In this document: piece by piece, positions 56,764 through 64,000 of the stretch | Position numbering within the stretch: position 1 is the first letter of the stretch | Layout: each line of letters starts with the position of its first letter | Origin: Deltaproteobacteria bacterium | GTDB lineage: Bacteria > Myxococcota_A > UBA9160 > SZUA-336 | Assembly (NCBI GenBank): GCA_029261925.1 | Contig: JAJDAJ010000063.1 | Coordinates: 62,001 to 126,000, forward strand | Reading direction: 5' to 3' | Length of the DNA: 64,000 bases | Made by a program: the position numbers and the translations under genes | The notes under the pieces: generated by a model | Told to the model about the DNA's origin: nothing | Databases searched by the model: none | What the model saw: only the letters and a program-made list of their open reading frames with translations

Positions 56764-57497
56764 AACTCCAGCACCAGGCCGTCGTGTGCGGTGTCGAAGG
56801 GCACCCGGTCGAGATTGCCGAGTACATCGGCGCCGAGGTGCGTCAGTCGCATCGCCCCGCAACGGAACCGCTCCCGGCCGCGCGCCAGCTCCTCGACCGA
56901 CAGGTGCATGGAGTACGAGCCGGGCGTCATGAAGACGCACTCGGTCACGAACAGGTCCACGTCGCCGACCGCCGCGGGCAGGCTGTCATGCCAGCCGGTG
57001 TCGCCCGAGAACACCATGGAGTGGCCGCCGGCCTCGACGCGCAGCATGTGCGGGTACGTGGCCGGGGTGTGGTATGCCTCGAGCGGAGTGAGGCGGAAGC
57101 CCTCCAGGTCGATGGTCTTGCCCTGCTCGTGCTCTCCGAAGTGGATCGGGAACATGCCGTCCTGCTCGTTCACGTAGTGGAAGGCGTCGGCGAGTCTCCG
57201 CACGTGCTGACGGATGCCGGGGGGACCGTGGATCTCGAGCGGCCGCTCGCGCCGGGTCTCGAAGAGATAGTCGAGCAGCAGGAACGGGATACCCGCGACG
57301 TGGTCGGCGTGGAAGTGCGTGATGGCGATCGCGTCGATGTCCCGCGGGTCGATGCCCATCGCCTTCAGGCCCGTGCTGGTGGTGGGCCCGCAGTCGAGCA
57401 GAAGCGTGTGGCCCGCATCCCGGACCAGGATCGCGGTGTTGCGGCGGCCACCGCTGCCGAACGCATCCCCGGTGCCGACGAAGACCAGCTCAGGCAT
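56760..57497 (-). CDS. Metallo-beta-lactamase-fold hydrolase (RNase Z-like)
   Basis: 245 residues. The zinc motif HFHADH is at 61-66 (H-x-H-x-D-H), with VFSGDTGWHDSLP and a C-terminal LTHLGAD completing the site. The N-terminal VFVGTGDAFGSGGRRNTAIL resembles the RNase Z/phosphorylcholine-esterase subgroup, but the exosite arm of true RNase Z is not evident. The ATG overlaps the MurU-like stop by eight bases, so it is coupled to the recycling enzymes. Its substrate is unknown. Confidence 0.85.
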   Translation of the reverse strand: MPELVFVGTGDAFGSGGRRNTAILVRDAGHTLLLDCGPTTSTGLKAMGIDPRDIDAIAITHFHADHVAGIPFLLLDYLFETRRERPLEIHGPPGIRQHVRRLADAFHYVNEQDGMFPIHFGEHEQGKTIDLEGFRLTPLEAYHTPATYPHMLRVEAGGHSMVFSGDTGWHDSLPAAVGDVDLFVTECVFMTPGSYSMHLSVEELARGRERFRCGAMRLTHLGADVLGNLDRVPFDTAHDGLVLEF

Positions 57498-58437
57498 CAC
57501 GCCAGACCTCATCGGCAAACGACACCGCGCGGCGTAGGCTCTCCGCCGGCGGACGGGCGCCGGGCAGCACCAGGCTCTGCTCGAGCCGACAGCCCGCCGG
57601 CACCACGGAGTCGCGCCCGATCACGGCCTCGGGACCCACGAGGGCCCCCTTCTCGACACGCGCGCCGGAGCCGATCCAGACCCTGCCGCGCGTCTCGCCC
57701 TCCACGCGCGCGTCCGCAGCGCGATGCTCGCCCTGCCGCTGCAGCGCGAGCAGGTTGGCCTCGAGCAGCTCGCCGGGGGAGCCCACGGGCCACCATGCGT
57801 CCCGCTCCGGCTGCAGCCAGGTGCCCAGGCGCGCACCGTCGCGCAGCGCCGGCAGGTACACCGAAGGCATGATCTCGAACGCCCCACCGGGCATTTGATC
57901 GAAGAGTCCGGGCTCGATCACGTGGGCCCCCGTGAACAGACCACTTCCGGATTCGCCTCCCAGGTCGATCAGCGATGTGATGCGCCGCACGGCTGCGTTC
58001 TCATCGTACCCGATCGACCCGAATTGCCTCTGCCGGGGGTCGTCGCGCAGCGCCAGGGTCGCCAGCGCCGGCCGGGCCCGGTGCGCCTCCAGCAGGGCGG
58101 CGACGTCGAGATCGATCACCATGTCGGCGTTGATCACCAGGAACGGACCGTGGCCGTCGAGATGGGCACGGGCGGCGGCGATGCCGCCGCCGCTGCCCAG
58201 GAGCTCCGGCTCGTGGGAGAGCTCGACGGGCGGATCCAGGCCCTCGAGCGCCCTGGCGAGCGAATCCGCGCGGGCATGGGCATTGGCGACGATCCGCTCG
58301 ACGCCCTGGTCGGCCAGCTGGCGCGCCATGCGCCTCACCAGGGGCTCGTCGAGCAGCGGGAGCGCCGGCTTGGCCACGTGCCGCGTCAGCGGCGCCATCC
58401 GCGTTCCGAGTCCGGCAGCCAGGATCATCGCCCTCAC
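57490..58437 (-). CDS. MurNAc-1-phosphate uridylyltransferase-like NDP-sugar pyrophosphorylase (MurU-like)
   Basis: 315 residues. The N-terminal ~230 form a nucleotidyltransferase domain with ILAAGLGTRMAPLT, a VAKP Lys and VINADMVID. The C-terminal ~85 residues contain hexapeptide-like turns (VWIGSGARVEKGALVGPEAV), so it is longer than Pseudomonas MurU. GTG 58437 overlaps the AmgK-like stop in GTGA. The amgK-murU pair provides a bypass from MurNAc to UDP-MurNAc that avoids de novo synthesis. Mannose-1-phosphate guanylyltransferase is the alternative, less likely given the neighbour. Confidence 0.75.
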   Translation of the reverse strand: MRAMILAAGLGTRMAPLTRHVAKPALPLLDEPLVRRMARQLADQGVERIVANAHARADSLARALEGLDPPVELSHEPELLGSGGGIAAARAHLDGHGPFLVINADMVIDLDVAALLEAHRARPALATLALRDDPRQRQFGSIGYDENAAVRRITSLIDLGGESGSGLFTGAHVIEPGLFDQMPGGAFEIMPSVYLPALRDGARLGTWLQPERDAWWPVGSPGELLEANLLALQRQGEHRAADARVEGETRGRVWIGSGARVEKGALVGPEAVIGRDSVVPAGCRLEQSLVLPGARPPAESLRRAVSFADEVWRDA

Positions 58438-59420
58438 GCCGCGTCCTCCAGAGCGCGTGCCAGCTCCGGCGCGGCGCCCGAGAGCGCGGAGGGAAGCGCC
58501 GGGAGCGCGCCTCGCACCGCGCTCCGCGCCGGCTCCACGAACGCCGCGTAGCGCGCGTCGCCCGCCGCGGCGAGCCGCCGGAAGCGACCCAGGTCCTTGC
58601 ACTTCCGCTGCACCACCAGGGCCGCCAGGGCCTCCGCGTCGATCGCGACCCCGCTGTGGCGGGTGTAGCGCTCCAGGAGTGCGGCCCGCTGCTCCGGTGT
58701 GATCGCCACGTAGGAGTCCCAGAGCAGGGCCGCGAGGTCGAGCTCGCGTGGCGCGAGCAGGGCGTCCTGGTAGTCGATGATCCGCAACCTCTCTTGCGCA
58801 TCGATCATCAGGTTGTGGCTCTGGTAGTCGCGCAGCGACAGGGCGCGCGGCAGGGCGGCGATCCAGGAGACCAGCGCGTCGAGCGCGGCGCCCAGCTCGG
58901 GGGTCGCGCCGCCCGGGGCACCGTGGGCCCGGAAGGTGGACAGCTCGAAGTCGATCCACTCGGCGTCGAAGGCGCGGCGGAAGGGCAGGGCATCGCGCGG
59001 CCTGATGGCGTGCGCGCGCGCCAGCCAGTCGATGGCCTCGCCGGTGCGCTCCAGGCGCCGGGCGTCGGGCAGGTCGCGCAGGTGTGTCGAGCCCAGGTCC
59101 TCGAGCAGCACCCAGCGCTGCCGGGCGTCGTGGGCGAGCAGCTCCGGAACGGGCAGGCCCTCCGCGGCCAGCAGCTCGGTGACCTCGACGAAGGGCAGCG
59201 CCGCGCCCTGCACGCGCAGGGCGGGCGGCAGGATCTCCGGGTGCTCGGGCAGCGCGTGCATGAGCACCGCGCTGTGCCCGCCGGCGAGACGTACGCGCCA
59301 GTAGCGCCGTGCGCCGGCGCCCCCCTCGAGCAGCTCCAGGCCCTCGACCTCGACCTGGAGAGCGCTGGCGACCCACGCGCGCGCTCCGGCAGCGGTCGAT
59401 GCGGTGAAGCCGTCCCCCAC
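58434..59420 (-). CDS. amgK: AmgK-like anomeric MurNAc/GlcNAc kinase (aminoglycoside phosphotransferase fold)
   Basis: 328 residues of the APH/choline-kinase fold. The catalytic loop reads SLRDYQSHNLMI (Asp and Asn) and the metal motif RIIDYQDALLAP, matching AmgK rather than antibiotic kinases. AmgK phosphorylates MurNAc at C1, feeding the MurU-like enzyme encoded directly downstream with a GTGA overlap. GTG 59420 is the chosen start; 5' evidence is limited. It diverges from the PBP4-type carboxypeptidase gene. Confidence 0.78.
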   Translation of the reverse strand: MGDGFTASTAAGARAWVASALQVEVEGLELLEGGAGARRYWRVRLAGGHSAVLMHALPEHPEILPPALRVQGAALPFVEVTELLAAEGLPVPELLAHDARQRWVLLEDLGSTHLRDLPDARRLERTGEAIDWLARAHAIRPRDALPFRRAFDAEWIDFELSTFRAHGAPGGATPELGAALDALVSWIAALPRALSLRDYQSHNLMIDAQERLRIIDYQDALLAPRELDLAALLWDSYVAITPEQRAALLERYTRHSGVAIDAEALAALVVQRKCKDLGRFRRLAAAGDARYAAFVEPARSAVRGALPALPSALSGAAPELARALEDAA

Positions 59421-59502
59421 CGCGGCAAAATGGCGCCCACGCGCGCCGGGGGCAAGCGCGCACGGTTCACTCGGTCGGAAATGCGGGCTACCGTACGGCG
59501 CG

Positions 59503-60996
59503 GTGTTGCGGACTCGTTGCCAGCGTGGATCGAGATCCGGGCTCGGCGCCGCCCTGCTGGTGGCGCTGCTGCTCGCGGCGACCGCGGCGCGAGCGGCGGA
59601 TCCGCAGACGGCGCTGCGCGAGTTCCTGGCGCATCCCGCCCTCGCGGGCGCCCGCGTCGGCGTGCTCGTCGAGGATCTCGAGGACGGCAGCGTGGTGGCG
59701 GCGCACCACGCCCGCGAGCCGCTGGTGCCCGCGTCGAACCAGAAGCTGGTCACCTCCGTGGCGGCGCTGGAGCTCTGGGGCCCGGCGCATCGCTTCGAGA
59801 CGCCCGTGCGCGCCGGAGGTGCGCTGCTCGACGGGACGCTCGACGGGCCGCTGTGGGTGGTCGGGGCCGGCGATCCGGGGCTCGACTCGGAGGGCCTGTG
59901 GAAGCTCGCCGAGGAGCTGCGACTGGCCGGGCTGCGCGAGGTCGGCGGGGGCATCGCCTTCGATCCGGGCTTCTTCGGCGACGCGGGCCATCACCCCGAC
60001 TGGCATCCGGTCTCGCAGCGTGCGTACCACGCGCCGACCGCCGCGTTCGCTGCCAACTACTCGAGCTTTCGGATCGAGGTCGTCCCCGACGCCCGCGCGG
60101 GTGCGCCGGCGCGGCTGGACCTCGCTCCCCTGGTCGACTACTTCCGTCCGGTTGCGGCCGCGCGCACGGTGGACGGCCGCGGTCGGCTGATCCTCGACAT
60201 CGCTCCGCTGGCCGACGCGTCGGGCGAGCGCGTGCGGATCTCGGGCTCGGTGGCGCGCGATGGCGAGGCCGACACCTACTGGCGCTCGGTCGCGCTGCCG
60301 GGGCGCTACGCGGCCTCGGTGCTCCGCGCCCAGCTCGAGGCCCAGGGCATCCGCGTTCGAGGCGGTGTCCGCAGCGGCGCGGTGCCCGCGGGCGCCGCCG
60401 AGCTGCTGCGCTTCCAGGGTGCGCCGGTCGCCGAGCACGTGCGGCGCCTGAACAAGTACAGCAACAACTTCGTGGCCGAGCAGCTCGTCAAGCTGGCGGG
60501 GGCGAGGGCCGAGGGCGGGCCCGCCACCTGGGCCAAGGGCACGCGGGCGATCGAGGCCTGGCTGCGCGACACGGGTCTGGCGGTGCCGGGCACGCGGGTC
60601 GCCGACGGATCCGGACTCTCCCCGCGCAACCGGATCAGCCCGGCCACCCTGGTCGGCCTGCTGCGGCGCGCGATCTCCGATCCGCGCCACGGCCCCGAGC
60701 TGCTGACGTCGCTGCCGCTCGGGGGCCTCGACGGCACGCTGGAGGACCGGAAGCTCGAGACGGTGCCCGGGCTGCGGGCCAAGACCGGCCACCTGCGCGC
60801 CGTGTCGGCACTCAGCGGGGTGATGCGCGGTGCCGACGGTCGCTCACTGGCGTTCTCGGTGCTGGTGAACGGCGCCCGGGGTCACCGCACCGCGGTGGAC
60901 GACGCGATGGACGCGCTGGTGCGCAGGCTCGCCGGTGCCCCGGACCCGCCGCGCGACGACGTGGCGTCGAGCCGCGCCAGCACGCTGCGCCGGTAG
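59503..60996 (+). CDS. dacB: D-alanyl-D-alanine carboxypeptidase/endopeptidase (PBP4/DacB, S13)
   Basis: 497 residues with a signal peptide (about 1-30, ATAARAAD). The penicillin-binding triad is complete: Ser78-x-x-Lys81 (PASNQKL), Ser320-Asn-Asn322 (KYSNN) and Lys427-Thr-Gly. The S13 insertion domain lies between the first two. It trims D-Ala and cross-links of periplasmic peptidoglycan. The GTG at 59503 gives the signal peptide. The last ~38 codons, after LVRRLAGA, overlap the convergent transglycosylase gene on the other strand. Confidence 0.92.
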   Translation: MLRTRCQRGSRSGLGAALLVALLLAATAARAADPQTALREFLAHPALAGARVGVLVEDLEDGSVVAAHHAREPLVPASNQKLVTSVAALELWGPAHRFETPVRAGGALLDGTLDGPLWVVGAGDPGLDSEGLWKLAEELRLAGLREVGGGIAFDPGFFGDAGHHPDWHPVSQRAYHAPTAAFAANYSSFRIEVVPDARAGAPARLDLAPLVDYFRPVAAARTVDGRGRLILDIAPLADASGERVRISGSVARDGEADTYWRSVALPGRYAASVLRAQLEAQGIRVRGGVRSGAVPAGAAELLRFQGAPVAEHVRRLNKYSNNFVAEQLVKLAGARAEGGPATWAKGTRAIEAWLRDTGLAVPGTRVADGSGLSPRNRISPATLVGLLRRAISDPRHGPELLTSLPLGGLDGTLEDRKLETVPGLRAKTGHLRAVSALSGVMRGADGRSLAFSVLVNGARGHRTAVDDAMDALVRRLAGAPDPPRDDVASSRASTLRR

Positions 60997-61541
60997 CGGA
61001 CGGGCAGCGAGGCGCCGCGCGCGAGCCGGCGATCGATCGCACCCGGGCCCCAGTTGTAGGCCGCCAGCGCGTGGTCCCAGTCGCCGTAGCGGTCGCGGAG
61101 GAACGCCAGGTAGCGCGTCCCGAGGGTCACGTTGAGCACCGGATCGAGCAGATCGGCCGGACCCGACCACTCCAGGCCCGCCTCCTCCGCGAGCATGCGG
61201 CCGGTCGCGGGCATGACCTGCATCAGGCCCAGCGCCCCGACCGGGGAGCGCGCGAAGTTGAAGTACCCACTCTCGATGTGGATCACGGCCAGGATGAGCG
61301 CCGGCTCGATCCCGTGGCGCTCGCCCGCGCGGACGATGGCGTGCGCCGTGGCGCGGATCTCGTCGCGCGACAGTGCCGTGGTCCGCGCCGACAGCGCCGC
61401 CTCGATCGGGTCGTGCGGCGGCCCCGGCACGACAGCGGGGGCGGCGGCCCGTGTAGCGACCGGGCGCGCGTGCTGCGGAGCGCAGGACAGGCCGGCGGCG
61501 AGGGCGAACAGCAGCGCGAAGATGGCGAAGCGCGATCTCAA
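60882..61541 (-). CDS. Lytic transglycosylase (Slt/MltE-type) lipoprotein
   Basis: 219 residues. The signal peptide ends in LAAGLSC, a probable lipobox. The Slt domain has the catalytic Glu90 in HIESGYFNFARSPVGALGLMQ (split here), MPATG and AAYNWGPGAI. It cleaves glycan strands to anhydroMurNAc, the substrate that AnmK phosphorylates. The TTG at 61541 overlaps the upstream stop in TTGA. The last 38 codons run antisense to the end of dacB, and that tail looks non-conserved. Confidence 0.88.
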   Translation of the reverse strand: MRSRFAIFALLFALAAGLSCAPQHARPVATRAAAPAVVPGPPHDPIEAALSARTTALSRDEIRATAHAIVRAGERHGIEPALILAVIHIESGYFNFARSPVGALGLMQVMPATGRMLAEEAGLEWSGPADLLDPVLNVTLGTRYLAFLRDRYGDWDHALAAYNWGPGAIDRRLARGASLPVRYRRSVLARLDATSSRGGSGAPASLRTSASIASSTAVR

Positions 61542-61867
61542 AGCGGTACCGGCAGTCCCACGGCCCGCATGACCATCAGGTTGTTGAGCGCCGCCCAGGC
61601 GGGAAGCAGGGCGAGCACGATCAGCAGGAACATCCGCAGCCGGGACGAGATCCGCGTGGTCAGGACCAGGAACACGATCGCCGCGGTCGTGATCAGCATC
61701 TCGAACGTGAGCCCTTGCACCAGGCCCACGGTCTCGAACAGGACCCGGGCCACGGGGTTGGCCTCGACGATCTCGAAGCCCTCCACGCGTTCGCGCAGGC
61801 ACCAGAAGGTCGTCGCGTTGTCGGCGAGATTGAAGAGCACGACCAGCGCGCCCAGCACGAAGCGCAT
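61538..61867 (-). CDS. DUF5658-type small membrane protein
   Basis: 109 residues with about three membrane segments (1-18, 52-73, 80-103). It contains NLADNATTFWCLR and EIVEANPVARVLFE, which I recognise as the DUF5658 pattern. The function is unknown. The ATG has GGAGGTG seven bases upstream. It is first in a two-gene unit with the lytic transglycosylase. Confidence 0.75.
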   Translation of the reverse strand: MRFVLGALVVLFNLADNATTFWCLRERVEGFEIVEANPVARVLFETVGLVQGLTFEMLITTAAIVFLVLTTRISSRLRMFLLIVLALLPAWAALNNLMVMRAVGLPVPL

Positions 61868-62061
61868 GAACACCTCCAGGCCCCTCCCCTGGTTCAAGGC
61901 CCGTGCCAGCCACCGGCCCGTGGCCGGTTCATGCCGGTGGATCGCGGAGCTGGGCGGCTCGCCTGCACGCGCGTGCGCGCGCAGGTCCGCCGGGCAGCGG
62001 GGCAGTCGCCTGCCGAACAGTGGAAAACCTCTCCCCACACCAGGGAGGACCCTGCCGCCGC

Positions 62062-62325
62062 TCAGCGCAGGGTGCGCCGTCCCTTGCCCAGGAGCAGCCA
62101 GTCGAGCGAGACGTTCTCCATGAGCGCCAGGGTGATCAGGAAGTCGGCGTGCGGCGTGGTGCCGTTCTCGTAGCGATTGACGTTCTGCTGGAAGACCCCG
62201 AGCTCCTTGGCGAAGGCGCGCTGCGAGCGCTCCCCGCGGACCTCGGCCAGGCGCTTGGGGATCTGGCGCTTCGCCTGGCCCAGCGTGGACCGGGTGACCT
62301 TCGGCCTGCTCGAGCGTGACGCCAT
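62062..62325 (-). CDS. XRE-family helix-turn-helix protein
   Basis: 87 residues with one HTH of the phage-repressor type: RSQRAFAKELGVFQQNVNRY (about 33-52) and a SLDWLLLGKG tail common in XRE regulators. The N-terminal 25 residues are basic. The ATG has AAGGAC upstream. Stand-alone; targets unknown. About 194 bases separate it from the membrane-protein gene at 61867. Confidence 0.8.
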   Translation of the reverse strand: MASRSSRPKVTRSTLGQAKRQIPKRLAEVRGERSQRAFAKELGVFQQNVNRYENGTTPHADFLITLALMENVSLDWLLLGKGRRTLR

Positions 62326-62604
62326 CCTGTGGTCCTTCCTAGCGTGCGCGCCGGCTGCATGAGGGAGCGGGGCAGCTCTGCACCGTCGTGCACATCCCCG
62401 CCCCGGAGAGGCGACCCGATCGAGCTGCGCGCGGCTCGCGCGGCGCGCGCGACACTGCACCATGTCACCTCGGGGGGCGCATCCTAGCCGCAGCTCTCCG
62501 GGCGTTCAAGCGGAACGCACGGGGGGTGGGTGCATCGACGTTCCACGTCCAACATGGTTGACCCCCGGTGCATGCGCCTGTTATTCGTGCGCGTCGGCGG
62601 AGGG

Positions 62605-63162
62605 ATGTTGCGCGTCGTTGCTGGCCGTCTTCGCGGGCGCTCGCTCGAGACCGCACGGGGTCGCGACACACGCCCCACCAGCGAGCGTGCGCGCGCCGGC
62701 CTGTTCGACTGGATCGGGCCGCGCGTGCAGGGCGCGAGCGTGCTGGACCTGTTCGCGGGCTGCGGCGCGCTGGGGATCGAGGCGCTCTCCCGTGGGGCCT
62801 GCGGTGTCGTGTTCGTGGAGCGCGCGCGGACGGCCGTCGTGGCGCTACGGCGCAACCTGGCCGCTCTCGATCTCGAGGCCGTCGCGCGGGTCGTCCCGCG
62901 CGAGGCCGCCCGCGTGCTGGGCCGCCCCGGCGATCTCGGGGCTCCCTTCGACCTGGTCCTGGCCGATCCGCCGTACGCGGGCAGCTGGGCCGCGGATCTG
63001 GTATCGAAGCCCGGAACCGCGGACCTGCTGGCACCCGGAGGGGTCCTGGTGGTGGAGCGCGCCCGGCGCGACCCGCCCGCAGAGGTCGCCCGGGATCTGG
63101 TGCGCAGCGACGGGAAGACCTACGGCGAGACCGCCTTCGACTGGTACGAGAGGAGCCCATGA
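62605..63162 (+). CDS. rsmD: 16S rRNA (guanine966-N2)-methyltransferase
   Basis: 185 residues. It methylates G966 of 16S rRNA with SAM during 30S assembly. The N-terminal MLRVVAGRLRGRSLE and RPTSERARAGLFDWIG, then DLFAGCGALGIEALSRGA (motif I) and LADPPYAGSW (motif IV, D-P-P-Y) are typical. ATG 62605 is chosen for the conserved N-terminus. The stop overlaps the coaD start in ATGA, the usual rsmD-coaD pairing. Confidence 0.94.
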   Translation: MLRVVAGRLRGRSLETARGRDTRPTSERARAGLFDWIGPRVQGASVLDLFAGCGALGIEALSRGACGVVFVERARTAVVALRRNLAALDLEAVARVVPREAARVLGRPGDLGAPFDLVLADPPYAGSWAADLVSKPGTADLLAPGGVLVVERARRDPPAEVARDLVRSDGKTYGETAFDWYERSP

Positions 63163-63650
63163 GCCAGCCACGCATCGCCGTCTACCCGGCCAGCTTCGAC
63201 CCCATCACCAACGGACACCTCGACCTGATCGATCGGGCCGCGCGCGTCTTCGACGAGGTCGTCGTGGCGATCGGAGTCAACGTCGAGAAGTCGGGCGCCT
63301 TCGAGTACGAGGAACGCATGGCGATGCTCGACGAGGTGCTGAGCGACCGCAAGAACGTGCGGGTCGAGTCGTTCTCGGGCCTGCTGGTCGACTTCCTCCG
63401 GGCGCAGAGCTCGCGGATCGTGATCCGGGGCCTGCGGGCGCTCGCCGACTTCGAGTACGAGTTCGAGATGGCGCTGATGAACGCGCACATGTACCCGGAG
63501 ATCGAGACGGTCTTCCTGATGACCAGCGAGCGCTGGTTCTACGTCAGCTCGTCTCGACTGCGCGAGCTGGCGAAATTCGGCACGGACATCGGCGAGTTCG
63601 TTCCGGAGCCGGTCGCGCGCCGCATGCGCGAGAAGTTCGGTCCCGGCTGA
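63159..63650 (+). CDS. coaD: Phosphopantetheine adenylyltransferase
   Basis: 163 residues, the family length. It transfers AMP to 4'-phosphopantetheine in CoA synthesis. The nucleotidyltransferase motif is ASFDPITNGHLDLI (about 11-24, T-x-G-H), with RGLRALADFEYEFEMALMN (split) and YVSSSRLRELAKFG. The start overlaps rsmD in ATGA. Together with coaX this window has two CoA-pathway genes at separate loci. Confidence 0.97.
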   Translation: MSQPRIAVYPASFDPITNGHLDLIDRAARVFDEVVVAIGVNVEKSGAFEYEERMAMLDEVLSDRKNVRVESFSGLLVDFLRAQSSRIVIRGLRALADFEYEFEMALMNAHMYPEIETVFLMTSERWFYVSSSRLRELAKFGTDIGEFVPEPVARRMREKFGPG

Positions 63651-63660
63651 GCTGCGGCCG

Positions 63661-64000
63661 CTACCGGTTGATCTCCAGCTCCTTCATCTTGAGCTGGAGG
63701 CCCCGGCGCGAGAGTCCGAGGTCGCGCGCTGCGCGCGTCACGTTGCCCGCGGTGCGCTCGAGTGCCTCCAGGATCGCTTCGCGCTCGAGCTGACGCGTCG
63801 CCTGGCGCACGCGGTCGCGCAGCGGTGTCGGGCTCGCGTCCTGCGCTGCCGCGTCCGGTACCGCGGTGCTGCCGGGGACGTCGCCGGCGCGGATGATCTC
63901 TCCATCGCAGAGCAGCACCGCGCGCTCGACCGCATTCTCCAGCTCGCGCAGGTTCCCGGGCCAGTCCTGGGACTGCAGCGCGGCCATCGCGGCGGGCTCG
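63661..64000 (-). CDS. Sigma54-dependent regulator, C-terminal part (cut by window edge)
   Basis: The visible ~112 residues cover the end of the AAA+ domain ([19 protein letters not shown]) and a Fis-type HTH ([20 protein letters not shown]). The N-terminal input and ATPase core lie beyond 64000. It is the third regulator of this type in the window. It converges on coaD with about 10 bases between stops. Confidence 0.85.
   Translation of the reverse strand, partial: EPAAMAALQSQDWPGNLRELENAVERAVLLCDGEIIRAGDVPGSTAVPDAAAQDASPTPLRDRVRQATRQLEREAILEALERTAGNVTRAARDLGLSRRGLQLKMKELEINR

Overview
The window is about 64 kb of uniformly GC-rich, gene-dense chromosome. GTG and TTG starts are common, and stop/start overlaps such as GTGA, ATGA and TTGA are frequent. 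Gene content points to a 'deltaproteobacterial'-type lineage (Myxococcota, Desulfobacterota or Binatota in the broad sense). The clues are an MglA-like GTPase, an enhancer-binding regulator pair, a Rossmann/GAF/GGDEF-like signalling protein, a response regulator with a very long Pro/Ala/Glu linker, PilZ proteins, two-partner secretion with a CHAT protein, and nadC-birA-coaX. This placement is inference, because no rRNA is present. No CRISPR array, insertion sequence or phage was seen.

Left part (1-14.5 kb). A glycolytic gap-pgk operon is read leftward from a good sigma70-type promoter. It is followed by a penicillin-acylase-family protein, a DinB-like Y-family polymerase whose catalytic carboxylates look lost, a PilZ protein and a GpgS-like glycosyltransferase. 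From 7.4 to 14.5 kb lies a catabolic cluster built around an IclR-type regulator. On one side are a Rieske oxygenase, an amidohydrolase and an SDR. On the other are an amidohydrolase, a crotonase-fold protein and a TauD/TfdA-type dioxygenase. Both arms begin with a similar promoter and a palindrome of the form TTCAYATRTGAA, which suggests one small regulon.

Middle part (14.5-35 kb). An RND efflux pump with its lipoprotein adaptor is followed by a decayed calcium-binding-repeat gene, a large secreted repeat protein and tRNA-Leu(CAG). Next come a TpsB/TpsA two-partner secretion pair facing a TPR-CHAT lipoprotein, an ABC-F ATPase, an Rrf2-JAMM pair and alanine dehydrogenase.

Right-middle part (35-50.7 kb, mostly leftward). 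A three-gene signalling cluster holds a HEAT-like protein, an MglA-like GTPase and a Rossmann-GAF-degenerate GGDEF protein. An EF-G paralogue follows, then coaX, birA and nadC, a long-linker response regulator, a PP2C phosphatase, FlgM- and FliA-like proteins, and two divergent enhancer-binding regulators. One of these two has a receiver domain without its phospho-acceptor Asp.

Right part (50.7-64 kb). A duplicated glycosyltransferase-methyltransferase operon precedes a peptidoglycan-recycling region: anmK, a metallo-beta-lactamase-fold protein, murU-like, amgK-like, a PBP4-type carboxypeptidase and a lytic transglycosylase. The window ends with rsmD-coaD and the C-terminal end of another enhancer-binding regulator.
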